64,000 nucleotides of DNA from Arabidopsis thaliana. Lineage: Eukaryota; Streptophyta; Magnoliopsida; Brassicales; Brassicaceae. A program made the translations under genes and the position numbers. The notes beneath the pieces are model-generated. The model was not told the origin of the DNA. It saw only the letters and a program-made list of their open reading frames with translations, and searched no databases. Shown one piece after another: positions 53,797 through 64,000 of the stretch (positions are counted from its first letter, which is position 1; each line of letters starts with the position of its first letter). The stretch spans positions 18,353,001-18,417,000 of the forward strand of contig NC_003075.7 in NCBI RefSeq assembly GCF_000001735.4. The letters run 5' to 3'.

Positions 53797-56262
53797 ATGG
53801 CGTTACAAAGGCAACTCCTGAAGAGAGCTACTTCCGATATCTATCACCGCCGTGCGATCTCTCTCCTCCGTACTGATTTCTCTACTTCTCCTTCGATTGC
53901 TGATGCTCCGCCGCACATTCCGCCGTTCGTTCACCAGCCACGGCCGTATAAAGGTCCTTCCGCCGATGAGGTTTTACAGAAACGGAAGAAGTTTCTCGGA
54001 CCTTCTCTTTTCCACTACTACCAGAAGCCTGTACGTCCGTTTATGTTTTCGTTTTCTCGTTCTGCTGATACCGAATTGAGATTTTGTTATATTGATTTTG
54101 GCGATCGCGATTTATCAGTACGCAATCGGGGATTTCAAATTTGTAGTTGTGATTTTCGATCGATTCATTAGCTCCCGAAGACTAAGAGGATTTGTGGACT
54201 TAGAAGCCAGCTTGATGATCCATGGATCTCTGATTATTCAGTGTTGATGTTATGTTGCAGCTTAACATCGTTGAAGGGAAGATGCAGTACTTGTATGATG
54301 AGAGTGGTAGGCGATATCTGGATGCCTTTGCTGGAATAGTCACTGTGTCGTGCGGTCACTGCCATCCGGATATTCTTAATGCGATTACGGAACAGAGCAA
54401 GCTACTTCAGCACGCGACTACTATTTACCTGCATCATGCCATTGGTGATTTTGCTGAAGCATTGGCTGCCAAGATGCCCGGAAATCTTAAGGTACTTGAG
54501 AGTTTTAAACAAACAAGTCTGAATGATGTAGTTAGGTTTCTCTTGTTGGTTTATCGAGGAATCAGCATGCTCTATGATTTGGATGCAGGTTGTGTACTTT
54601 GTGAATTCTGGCTCAGAAGCTAATGAGCTAGCAATGATGATGGCTAGGCTTTACACTGGTAGCCTTGAGATGATTTCCTTGAGAAATGCTTATCATGGTG
54701 GAAGTTCCAATACTATTGGACTAACTGCTCTTAACACATGGAAGTACCCATTACCTCAGGTTTTCCCCAGAGACTTTCATTTAATGAATTGATTCCTCTT
54801 CAAAGTTGAGATATTTTCTTTAGCATTGATTTTTGCCTCTCAAGCCGAGTCTTTCATCTTTAGCCTCGTTTTAGACCCATCAGAATAAAATTCTCTGCAA
54901 AGTAGTTCTCTGCCATAGACTGCTTGTAAATTTTGGTTGCCAATTCTGTTATTGTGCAGGGGGAAATCCATCACGTAGTAAATCCAGATCCATACCGTGG
55001 AGTTTTTGGCTCTGATGGTTCTCTTTATGCTAAAGATGTTCATGACCACATCGAGTATGGTACCTCTGGAAAAGTAGCTGGATTTATCGCAGAGACCATC
55101 CAGGTTTTTGTTTGTTTAAACAAACCATCAAGTGAAATTTAGTGATTTACCACTCTCTTGAACATAATCGTCACCATGCCATTATCATTTTTACTTCAGG
55201 GGGTCGGAGGAGCTGTAGAATTGGCTCCTGGTTACTTAAAGTCGGTTTATGAAATTGTTCGCAACGCTGGTGGTGTATGCATTGCTGATGAAGTCCAAAC
55301 TGGATTTGGGCGAACAGGAAGCCACTATTGGGGTTTCCAGACTCAAGATGTGGTTCCTGACATAGTCACAATGGCAAAGGTTTGTCAAAAGAAGTTGTTA
55401 CCACTTGCTCTGTTCTTACTTCTTACCATATGCTATGTTCTCCATTCTTTGACTACGTTTACTGTTATATACTTAAAGAAACATGTGTAGTTCACTAATA
55501 ATTGACACCGGTTATATTCACAGGGAATTGGAAATGGATTGCCATTAGGAGCTGTGGTGACTACACCAGAAATCGCAAGTGTTTTAGCTAGCAAGATTCT
55601 GTTCAACACTTTTGGTGGGAACCCGGTTTGTTCAGCTGGTGGACTTGCGGTTCTAAACGTTATTGATAAGGAGAAACGCCAAGAACATTGTGCTGAAGTT
55701 GGTTCACACCTTATACAACGTTTGAAAGATGTGCAGAAAAGACATGATAGTAAGTACCAAACAAACTTATATAATCAGATCATTTACTCTGTTTTTACTT
55801 ACAACCGTGTCTGTTTGGTTTCAGTCATTGGAGACGTGAGAGGAAGAGGGTTAATGGTTGGGATTGAGCTTGTGAGTGACCGGAAAGACAAGACACCAGC
55901 CAAGGCTGAAACATCTGTCTTGTTTGAGCAACTTAGAGGTAAACAACATTAAAGCCAAAAGCATCGATTTGATAAGCATCAGTTGGTTAACCAAAATGTT
56001 TTGCTCCTTTCTCTTAATGAAGAACTTGGCATTCTCGTCGGAAAAGGAGGACTTCATGGGAACGTTTTCAGGATAAAGCCACCAATGTGTTTCACTAAAG
56101 ATGATGCAGGTAAATTCTTAGTTTATATATCGCTTAAAATTATGAAGTTTCACCAAAGAACAAAACGAGATTGTATAATATCTATAATGAATTTGTGTGT
56201 GTTGTAATGTATCCACAGATTTCTTGGTAGATGCATTGGACTATTCCATCTCCAGGTTGTGA
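53797..56262 (+). CDS. AGT2: Alanine:glyoxylate aminotransferase 2, mitochondrial
   Basis: Nine exons, 53797-54030, 54261-54491, 54589-54759, 54960-55103, 55200-55379, 55524-55749, 55825-55938, 56023-56109, 56219-56262, give 476 residues. The N terminus ([20 protein letters not shown]) is a mitochondrial presequence. Class III aminotransferase features: cofactor phosphate site [22 protein letters not shown] with the Asp that pairs to the pyridine nitrogen, and the PLP Schiff-base Lys at residue 320 (last codon of exon 5, in TMAKGIGNG). By family, it transfers an amino group from alanine (or related donors) to glyoxylate. I recognise AT4G39660. Confidence 0.95.
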
Positions 56263-57171
56263 ACAAGGATGAAACAAAGCCAACGAGAGTTTTTAACCAT
56301 ATGAACCGTTTTAATGTTTCCGCGTCTTTGTAACGAAAACCAAGCCAAGTCTCATCTCCTTTGATTTCAGAATAAATAAATAAAATTTATTTATTTCTCA
56401 GTGTTGCTATGACATAATACAAATACATTAGAAAAGCCCAATTATTTTTGTTTTCTTTGTTAAAATTCCCATATTTCATCTGGTGGACTTAAAAAAATAA
56501 AATTATACATGAGCTATATATTATTCTGCTAAAGCATACTTTAAATAATAAAAATTTAAATTCTATAGATATATTTTGTGTTTCGGATTAAAAAGAACAC
56601 TCCAAATCATAGAACTAACAATACATGATTTTGATTATATAAAAAAGAAAATCAATAACACATGATTTTGTTTCGATATCAAACTCCATGAACCAAAAAA
56701 CCTTATAATGTGGAAGGATTACTAAGATTTAAATATTTTTTTTTTCTTTTTAAAACACTTTATTAAATTTTTGATATCATTTATATTAATATTTTGTTGA
56801 TTTTAGTTTAATAAATAAATTAGTATCAAAAATAATATTGTAGAAGATAAATGTTACTTTAGATCCTATTTCTTTCACTAAAATAGGTACAAGCATTTAT
56901 AGCCATTAATTATTCTTTGTATAGTTAAAAATCCCATAATAATTAATGGTGGACCCGTAAAGGTTGCGAAAAGTCATACACGTTCCAAAACAAAAAGTCG
57001 CAAGTCTACATTTTCCTTCTTCCAGAACCATAACACGTCTCCTCCCATTTCTTCGTAAATACGTTTCTCCTCTCTGACCCATCACGATCACAATCTAACA
57101 AAAAGAGTTTTCAACAAAAATCAGCAATCGTGGCGAAGCTATATAAGAAAGAGGAGGAGAGACACAAAGCG
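56263..57171. other. AT-rich spacer upstream of the GLTP gene
   Basis: AGT2 3' UTR and GLTP promoter. Strongly AT-rich from 56.4 to 56.9 kb. No gene or clear repeat. Confidence 0.45.
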
Positions 57172-57861
57172 ATGGAAGCAGAAGTAGAAGAGGAAGAAGA
57201 AGACATGTTCGAAGACGCCGTGTGTACCACGCAAGCAAGAGTCAACACGCCATTGTCCGTAATCACAGAGGCCTTCGAAGATCTCGCGGATCTGGTGAAA
57301 CCGCAACGATCTGATGAGATCGATGAAGACGAATTAAGGCTTGATGATTTCTGCAGTGCGTGTACTCACGTCTCTGTTCTCTTCAATTGTCTTGGATTCG
57401 CTTTCAAATTTGCGGAAATGGAGTACATCGCCAAGGTTAAGGATTTGGTGGAAGCGTCGAAAACGTTCGAAACGTTACACAACATTCTTGACCTAGACGT
57501 GGAGAAAGAAACGGTTAAAACACCGGGGAGCCATTCGCGTAACCTAAGACGTGTGAGACAAGGTTTAGATCTGATCCGAGCCATCTTTGAACAATTTTTG
57601 ATCGCAGATGACTATTCGTTGAAAGACGCTGCGACAACGGCTTACACGGAAGTGTGTGCACCGTTCCATACGTGGGCCGTTAGAACCGCGGTTTACGCCG
57701 GAATGTATACACTTCCGACGAGGGATCAACTTCTCTTACGGCTCAATGAAACTGATCAATCGGTTGAGAAGAACATGAGGAGGTACATGGAAGCATCGCG
57801 ACCTATCATAGAATATATTGACAAGCTTTACATTGAAAGGAATATTAAACTCGATTGGTAA
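57172..57861 (+). CDS. Glycolipid transfer protein (GLTP) domain protein, ACD11-like
   Basis: An intronless frame of 229 residues from the ATG at 57172; the frame is open upstream but has no earlier ATG. I recognise AT4G39670. The GLTP fold covers about residues 25-229 with conserved blocks LFNCLGFAFKFAEMEYIAKV, GSHSRNLRRVRQGLDLIRA and CAPFHTWAVRTAVYAGMYTL. Compared with ACD11 (as I remember it), the headgroup-binding residues K64, R99, R103 and H143 correspond to K88, R123, R127 and H166 here, but Asp60 is replaced by Glu84. ACD11 moves ceramide-1-phosphate and restrains cell death; this paralog carries an acidic N-terminal extension (VEEEEEDMFED). Confidence 0.92.
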   Translation: MEAEVEEEEEDMFEDAVCTTQARVNTPLSVITEAFEDLADLVKPQRSDEIDEDELRLDDFCSACTHVSVLFNCLGFAFKFAEMEYIAKVKDLVEASKTFETLHNILDLDVEKETVKTPGSHSRNLRRVRQGLDLIRAIFEQFLIADDYSLKDAATTAYTEVCAPFHTWAVRTAVYAGMYTLPTRDQLLLRLNETDQSVEKNMRRYMEASRPIIEYIDKLYIERNIKLDW

Positions 57862-58264
57862 AAAATTTGTTCTGCATCAAGTACTATATATTAAGGCAAA
57901 ATTTGTCTTGTAAATTACTATTATTTTTTCAATTAATTTTTGTTCTTGTAATTCAAAAATGGAGCTTTGAGGCCTCCCAAAAATAATTGTTTCTCACCTT
58001 ATGTAATGCGTTGAGCAAATTAAAACGTTCTTGAAAAGAAAAATGCAAATCCTCTAGTCTTAATTACATCAAGTTTGATGTTCGCGATCTCTAATGAGTC
58101 CTCATCTTCATTGTTCAATATCTGGGTTAATCTTACGTTTATCAATTATAAAGTTCTTGGATCCATAACTTCAATTTCAACACAGTTACGTTATGTGTAA
58201 TCCAAATAAGTTTATCTATTGTATATTAGGAAATATACATTAATCTGAACCTATGATCAACAAT
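57862..58264. other. GLTP gene 3' flank
   Basis: AT-rich 3' UTR and spacer up to tRNA-Val. I see no gene. Confidence 0.45.
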
Positions 58265-58338
58265 GTCTGGGTGGTGTAGTCGGTTATCACGCTAGTCTCA
58301 CACACTAGAGGTCCCCGGTTCGAACCCGGGCTCAGACA
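58265..58338 (+). tRNA. tRNA-Val (anticodon CAC)
   Basis: 74 bases form a full cloverleaf: acceptor GTCTGGG/CTCAGAC, D arm GTGT...TCAC, anticodon stem CTAGT/ACTAG with loop CTCACAC (anticodon CAC at 58299-58301), T arm CCCGG TTCGAAC CCGGG. A and B boxes are intact. A long T-rich run starting at about 58342 supplies a Pol III terminator. Confidence 0.96.
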
Positions 58339-58729
58339 TAATTTTTTTATTTTTATTTTTTATTTTTTTTATTTTAAAGGATTCTACAGCGTTTAATTGC
58401 TGATTTCATAACTTTCATAATGATTTTTGCCTTACTTATATCATTCATGATATACTATATTTACTTGTTGCGTATCAAAGTTTTTTTTAGTCCAGTAAAT
58501 CACATACGCTATCCGATTATTTGAACTCTAATAGTAAAACATTAACATCATTATTACAAAGAACTAGTCCACATGACCACATGTTAAGGTCAATGTTAAT
58601 GTCGTTTTATATGTTTGTAAAACTTTTAATTGAGTACCATGCATATAAACTTTTCTTGGTTTTGAATTTGGTCTGAATAATTTAACTACGAATTTTTTTC
58701 AAAAAAAGTTTGATATATTTTCCCACTTA

Positions 58730-58894
58730 GAGCATCATTATTGATGATCTCTTAAAACAATTTTTATGTTAAGAGATATGTTTTATAATGGCTTATAACT
58801 ATAAAAAGTAAGAGACTTTAAAACACTTTTGTTAGTTATAAGACATATCTCTTAACATAAAAGTTATGTTAGGAGACCATCAATAAGGATGGTC
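58730..58894. mobile_element. Tourist-like MITE (PIF/Harbinger type), 165 bp
   Basis: The left end reads GAGCATCATTATTGATGATC and the right end, reverse complemented, reads GACCATCCTTATTGATGGTC. The inverted similarity continues inward to the shared TTTTATGTTAAGAGATATG, so each arm is about 50-70 bp. Both ends are flanked by TTA (58727-58729 and 58895-58897), the usual target duplication of the superfamily. There is no coding capacity. The transcript would fold into a long hairpin. Confidence 0.85.
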
Positions 58895-59273
58895 TTACTA
58901 GCAAAGAACTGGACTTTTAGATAAGCAACTCCAATATTTAAGATATGAAAAGAGGTCAAGAAGAGAAAATTAAGATTGTGATTATGTTTATGGATTGGCC
59001 TTTAGGGAGAAGTATGAGACAGATTAGCAGATTGCCCCCAATCACTTGTTATTGGCTCCAAACTATAATTACTAAATATATAATAGTAATATTACAACTA
59101 CGTACAAAACCAACATAATCCAAATCCAAATGATGAACTTAATTATTTGAACTCATAAGTAGACGAAACATATAAGTAGAACTATATGGGAACAAATCAC
59201 TTATAAAAATTAGATTATTTTTTATAAAATAGGTAGAAAATGTTTTGGTATAAGCCTTATAGTACACCCAAAT

Positions 59274-59276
<3 letters not shown>

Positions 59277-59310
<34 letters not shown>
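59277..59310. repeat. (AT)n microsatellite
   Basis: About 17 uninterrupted AT units. It probably varies in length between accessions. The Tyr/Ile-rich minus-strand open frame through it is an artefact of the repeat. Confidence 0.9.
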
Positions 59311-59313
<3 letters not shown>

Positions 59314-60159
59314 TGTGAAATAAAAGGAACTATATATATATGGCTATGGACTAACGCATATACAAAACCATTCACGATGAACTAGAAAGTCAATCCTATT
59401 ATTTAATGATGTAGATTTCGAGAGTGGAGTGGCAAGTATTGTCCATTATCATCAAACATACTAAAGTCGGTCCACTAAATTCCATGTCTCACTCGTTTCT
59501 TTAGAACTAATTAATTAGTGTTAATCTAAGTGGAAATTGAGTCGGTCAATTGCAATGATAAATTATACCAAATTTAGAAGTGTTATGAAAAACTAAAAAG
59601 AAATATTTTGGTGAATAGGTGCGTGTGCCTATCCTTAAAGCATCTCAACTTTAATTTTCCTTATACAATAGCGTGGTGCTAAATTGCTAATTATATTAAT
59701 TTCTAGTAAAGTTTTTGTCTTTTTTTTTTTTTTTTCTTTTTTGATAACTCAATTTCTCGGAAAGTTATATGCAGTTTCTTGTTTTATTTTTAAAAGTGAT
59801 TATAAAATGTAGTCACTGACTCGAATATTTGGGGTATGATATATGTAAACACGAGCAAATATATTCTAGAGATATCAAATTTGAAGCTCTAAAACGTTTC
59901 TAATTAACTGCACCAATGATCATTCTAAACGTTAACCCTACCTACTATTTGAATGGAGAAATAATTATTCTCTCTGAAGAGAGAAAGATAATGTTCTTAT
60001 TTGCATGTTGTAGAATTGGAAGCTATAGTTTATTGGATCAAAGCCCTCTTGTTGGTAACCTTTTCTAAGTACTTATATCTTTGTTGTTCTCTTGTCGTGA
60101 ATTTGATCAATGCATTTTTATTGTTATCTACTATAAAGCAAGTACATGTTAGTGGTTGA

Positions 60160-60365
60160 ATCATACCAGATAAGATATATGTCCACAGATTTATAAAGAT
60201 GTCAAATTTTTAATCATCTTCATATTTGCGTTCTTATCTAATTTTGACATATACTTTTCTACATCATACCAGATAAGATATATGTCCACAGATTTATAAA
60301 GATGTCAAATTTTTAATCATCTTCATATTTGCGTTCTTATCTAATTTTGACATATACTTTTCTAC
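60160..60365. repeat. Exact tandem duplication, 2 x 103 bp
   Basis: Copy 1 at 60160-60262 and copy 2 at 60263-60365 are identical at every base I compared, from ATCATACCAGATAAG to ACTTTTCTAC. The unit is AT-rich and non-coding. It lies about 480 bp upstream of the small gene at 60841. Confidence 0.92.
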
Positions 60366-60740
60366 AATTTCGTCTTTTTTAAAGATGTAAATTATCATTC
60401 CACAGACTACCGTTAAATCATTAATGAATGATAAAATCTAAAACGTACATATATATTACTTAGCGAACCATGCAAAGATCTATCATATTTTTGTTTATAT
60501 GACGAGATGTGAATGTATTGGACCATAGTTTGTGCCGCTGGTATAAGAGCCGCCCTTAAAGCGAAAGCCACAAACTAGATAAAACCTCCCCCTATAAGTA
60601 ATTTCTAAATGAATCATTATTAATAATATGTGTAAATTTGTGGAACAACCGACTCCCCATAGTTTAATCACCTAAGACATCAAGGCTATCAAAGAGAGAA
60701 ATATATTAATTAAGAGCGGCAATGAAATCGTAGAAACCTC

Positions 60741-60750
60741 TATAAATAGG
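60741..60750 (+). promoter_or_regulatory. TATA box of the 70-residue basic protein gene
   Basis: TATAAATAGG, a near-perfect plant TATA box, lies 100 bp upstream of the ATG at 60841 and is followed by a CT/CA-rich leader. Confidence 0.75.
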
Positions 60751-60840
60751 CACTCTTCTACAAACTCAACCTTCACTTCGAAAATCTTAACCACATCTTA
60801 TTCTTAACACATTTATTTTGTTAACCAACACTAAAAAGTA

Positions 60841-61053
60841 ATGTCGTCCATTGGAGCAAGTTACGCACACCTACAAGTCATGCAGAAGAAGCAGAAGGAG
60901 AAGATGAAAAAGCTAGAAAAGGAGAGAAACTTCGACCACGATGAAGCTCATAGACTCCCTGTCGAAACATCTTTTGCGTCCGGAAGGATTTCTAATAAAA
61001 TCTATCCTTCTCGTTTGTCTTATGAACAAGTAGAGTTCAAATCACAAAAGTGA
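60841..61053 (+). CDS. Small basic coiled-coil protein of unknown function
   Basis: A single-exon frame of 70 residues (AT4G39675 by recognition). MSSIGASYAHLQVMQKKQKE is followed by a highly charged helix (KMKKLEKERNFDHDEAHRL) and a tail with SFASGRISNKIYPSRLS. There is no signal peptide or membrane segment. The strong TATA box and the AUG context (AAGTAATGTCG) support a real gene, likely inducible. The heptad-like Lys/Glu helix suggests protein or nucleic-acid contact, but I know no function. Confidence 0.82.
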   Translation: MSSIGASYAHLQVMQKKQKEKMKKLEKERNFDHDEAHRLPVETSFASGRISNKIYPSRLSYEQVEFKSQK

Positions 61054-61603
61054 AGTTCAAAGTAATGAAATTCTTGAAAAGGATCTTCAGAGCCTTCTCT
61101 CCCAAGTATTTGTCCTTTGTGTTTGCATGTAATTATGTATGTATGTGTGATGTGTCTAAAACGTATCTTGGTCGTCTTTGTAGTTTTGTGAAAGTGTACA
61201 ATTTGTGTGTTTATGTTATCAAGTGTTAAAAGGTTATTCCATTGACACACGCCCATTACTAGGTTTGACACATGATCTAAAAGTAAGTTGCAAGATTTGA
61301 AATTTGGTAATATTGGGCTGCTATTACTTTATTTTTGACCCAACAATTGTTCATAGATCCATGAAAAGGTAAAAGAAGAAATGGAGAGGAAAAGATCTAA
61401 CACACAGAGAGCCAAACAACTCTGTTAGTTCATCACAGGTTCAAACCAAAGTCTACTAAACATAAGAAGAGTCTTCCCATCCGTTCTACATTAAAAATAA
61501 CAAACCAAACTCAACAGAGTACTCAACTTTTGTCCGCACTGAGCTAAATTCCTAAGAGCCTGCTACGAAAACAATGACCTGAAATTCCCAAGAACCAGCA
61601 AGA
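61054..61603. other. Convergent spacer, small basic gene and ACINUS
   Basis: 3' UTRs of both neighbours. No gene or repeat seen. Confidence 0.45.
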
Positions 61604-63938
61604 TCACTTGTTATTATTCGCTGCAAGTTTAGCTGCAACTTGCTCCTCTGACAAGGGTAAGTAATATATCCTGGGGATCGCTTTTGTCTTCTTGAATAGA
61701 TCATCAAGAGTGACAATGGGAGGTTCTTGTTCCTCAGGGGCTATAGGAGGAGGGGGAGGCAGAGGAAGACGTTCTACAACGTGAGGTGGTTTGGCCAGAG
61801 GTGGTGGTGGTGGAAGAGCAGTTGGAGGTGGCCGCGAAAGAGTCTGAGCTTGTGGCTGATGCTGAGGCTGAGGAGGCAGAGGAGCTTCCAGTTTTTCTTT
61901 TACTTCTTCTGCTCTAACAAATTCAGCTATCAGATGGCGGCCTCCATTAGGTGGCCACTGGAGGTTATACACTGCTTCTCTTGTTGCTGCTGCTTCTTCA
62001 ACCGAGGGATACTGCAGTCACGTCACAACTCACTCATGTTACACAAAATTCTTTGGATATTTAGATAATTGAATTCGAAAGTACACAAACAGAATCAACA
62101 TTTTTGTAAATCAAAAGGATTTGAAGAAGCGGTCTTACCGATACATAGCAGTGGGTCTTAATGTGGTCCATCCAGAAACTAGTGACATTTCCGGTTTTAC
62201 CCAGGAGCTCCTGAACAGCTTTCAGTGTGAACGGCCTAAGGAAACGGTCAATCCTGAGGGAATTTGTAGGCTCCTTTGGAGATGGAGGAACTGCCAATAA
62301 ATATTGAACACATCTATCAAACAAAGCTTTAAGACAATGAATAAGAGATGGAAACATACATAGAGGGGGTGCTGTATTACATACCCACACGTTCCTTGGG
62401 TCCATCTTCACTAACCGAAGAGTCAGACCTTGAGAAGTCGCGCTTCAGACCAGTCGACCTTGGTGTTGTAGTGGGTGTAGCACTATTAGTGATCTGTGCT
62501 TCAGGAACTTTAATACTATTAGAGTTCCATCGGCGCCTCTTTGCAGGTTCATTGTTTCCAACAGCTTCTTGATCTACATTGAGTTACAAAGAAAGACATT
62601 TCAGCATACATAGCTAGAATTTCAAAACAGATGCTTCAAAAGCCAATATATATAAGAAGTAGCCATAAACGACAAAGATGAAACAACTATTAAACACTAC
62701 CAGTATATGCCTCAAACACCAACATTACAGATTAAACACAGTAAAAGATTTGATTAATAAAACAAATGAATATGAGAGGAATTACCATTAGCAGGAAGCT
62801 TTCTTTTGTCAGAAGCCACCAGTGGGTGACTTTTATTTTCAGGGGATTTCCCTTTCCCCGCATCCATATCAGCACGGCTTTCCTCCTTAGAAAGCATTTC
62901 AATTTTTGCACTCTTATCATCAGATGTAATTGACTCGGATTGCTTTGTCTCCGGCTCATCCTCCATAGACTCATCACCAGAACTTCTATCTAAATTCAAC
63001 TTTTCTGAGTCGCCTGCATCGATAATATTATTTTCTTTGATCATATCTGCGTTTGCAGCATTGCTGTCATCCCCACCTCCAACAGATGTCTTCTGCTCAA
63101 GTGGCTCCTCGACATCCATTGGATGCGATTCGCCAACGACTGTTGATGGCTCTTGGAACTTATTAACATTTTGTTCTAATTTGACATTATCAGCAATTTT
63201 GTTATCCTTTAGTTCTATTTTTTCATTATTTGACACAGAATCAGTAGAAATACAATCAGATTTTACCTCAAACCCTGTAACGGGGATGACCTCAGATACC
63301 TGGTTGTACATAGCAGATTTTTCAAGCACTGCCTCTGATGGTTGAGCCTTAGAATCCCCACCATCCAACCCACTAAATGGTTCATTATTCTCAGATTTGT
63401 GCTCACTAGACGCCACTTGCACAACTGCTGCATCACGTGCAACCACTGAACTATCAAGACCAGCTATGTCTCTAACATCATCAACTTTCTCTTTCTCATC
63501 TTCATCACTAGCGAATGGCACAGCGTTAACCTCTGGTTCTGAAAACACCGGGGCTGGTGTAGTCTCAACACCAGCTGAAGCTTCAGTTGTTATCTTGGTC
63601 TGAGTTGGTTCTGGGGTTTTCTCAGCTGTAACAGGAGTTGTCTCAGTGCTAAATGCCGCTTCAACAGGAGTAACAGGAGTGGTTTGATTACGATCACCTA
63701 CAGTAACAGGAAACATCTGAGGCTCTTGATTGGCTTTTTCAGCAGCAGCAACAGTAGCACTATTGATCCTTTCAGACTCTTCTTGCTCAGCACGAAGTGC
63801 TTCATCAAGACGCCTAACCAATTCCTCCTTCAAGCCTCTTGTTGTTAGTCTCCGTCTTTTAAGCTCTTCTTTCAATTCCGTAACCTTCCACTTATCAATT
63901 GGTCGGTTGTCCAAGACTGGAAAAGGCGATGACGACAT
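61604..63938 (-). CDS. ACINUS: ACINUS, SAP-domain splicing cofactor of the ASAP/EJC-linked complex
   Basis: Four exons, 63938-62786, 62573-62385, 62290-62139 and 62011-61604, give 633 residues. Domains in order: SAP DNA-binding motif at about residues 11-45 (IDKWKVTELKEELKRRRLTT, then GLKEELVRRL); a long acidic Ser/Thr-rich linker to about 385; a basic nuclear stretch (EPAKRRRWNS); an RRM-like domain at about 450-535 (IDRFLRPFTLKAVQELLGKT, HCYVS); a Pro-rich segment with PPPPP runs; and the C-terminal RNPS1-SAP18 binding motif (KKTKAIPRIYYLPLSEEQV). Plant ACINUS (AT4G39680) joins SAP18 and SR45 in the ASAP complex and affects alternative splicing and transcription, including flowering and ABA regulators. 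Confidence 0.95.
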
Positions 63939-64000
63939 CTTAGCTTATGAGAGAGCTGATTCTGAAAAAATATTGAATATAAAATTAGAGAAACCCATCG

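Larger units (their letters stand above)
58339..60840. other. 2.5-kb AT-rich intergenic region with repeats
   Basis: No coding region is supported. It holds a Tourist-like MITE (58730-58894), an (AT)n run (59277-59310), an exact 103-bp tandem duplication (60160-60365) and the core promoter of the small basic gene at 60841. Confidence 0.55.

Noticed and set aside
57130-57171. N-terminal extension of the GLTP protein
   Set aside because: The frame is open upstream but begins with GTG; plant translation should start at the ATG at 57172.
59139-59375. 78-codon minus-strand frame with Tyr/Ile run
   Set aside because: Produced by the (AT)n microsatellite.

Overview
The window is nuclear plant DNA and I recognise it as Arabidopsis thaliana, near the distal end of the long arm of chromosome 4 (about AT4G39420 to AT4G39680). 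The basis is split GT-AG genes in AT-rich DNA, PPR, F-box/kelch and CYP96A families, plant-type tRNA genes, and individual proteins that match known Arabidopsis products. Locus names come from memory of those proteins, not from a search.

Layout. 0-2 kb: 3' end of a spatacsin-like gene (+). 3-5.6 kb: S-adenosylmethionine carrier SAMC1 (-). 6.7-8.2 kb: chloroplast TPR protein (-). 9.5-17.5 kb: four intronless cytochrome P450 genes, CYP96A9 and CYP96A10 (+) facing CYP96A11 and CYP96A12 (-). 18.3-21 kb: developmentally regulated GTPase DRG1 (-). 21.7-24.2 kb: intronless PLS-class PPR gene (-). 25.5-27.3 kb: shikimate kinase SK2 (+). 27.7-37.6 kb: six F-box/kelch genes in a same-strand tandem array (-), one broken by a frameshift. 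38.7-40.5 kb: two small split genes for secreted peptides (+), described below. 40.8-41.6 kb: DUF617/MIZ1-like gene (-). 42.03 kb: tRNA-Trp. 42.3-44.6 kb: P-class PPR gene EMB2453/PPR5 (+). 44.7-46.3 kb: small conserved nuclear-type protein (-). 47.6-52.9 kb: tandem gamma-glutamyl transpeptidases GGT1 and GGT2 (+). 53.8-56.3 kb: mitochondrial aminotransferase AGT2 (+). 57.2-57.9 kb: ACD11-like GLTP protein (+). 58.27 kb: tRNA-Val. 60.8-61.05 kb: 70-residue basic protein (+). 61.6-63.9 kb: ACINUS (-).

How the genes relate: there are no operons. The local logic is tandem duplication (CYP96A, F-box/kelch, GGT, the small-peptide pair) around unrelated single-copy housekeeping genes. SAMC1, the TPR protein, SK2 and EMB2453 are plastid-directed. 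GGT1/GGT2 act on apoplastic glutathione and its conjugates.

Most interesting result: two adjacent short genes at 38746-39132 and 39993-40462 each encode a signal peptide and a C-terminal GSxSRRA element. The exons only come together after splicing, the last intron has the same phase in both, and the products are 69 and 70 residues. They look like a tandem pair of phytocytokine precursors, most like the SCOOP class (SxS motif). Other items: an alternative 61-residue C terminus for EMB2453, GC-AG introns in GGT2 and SK2, a Stowaway-like and a Tourist-like MITE, an exact 103-bp tandem duplication, an Asp-to-Glu change in the lipid headgroup pocket of the ACD11-like protein, and lysine-run microsatellites at matching sites in two F-box/kelch genes.
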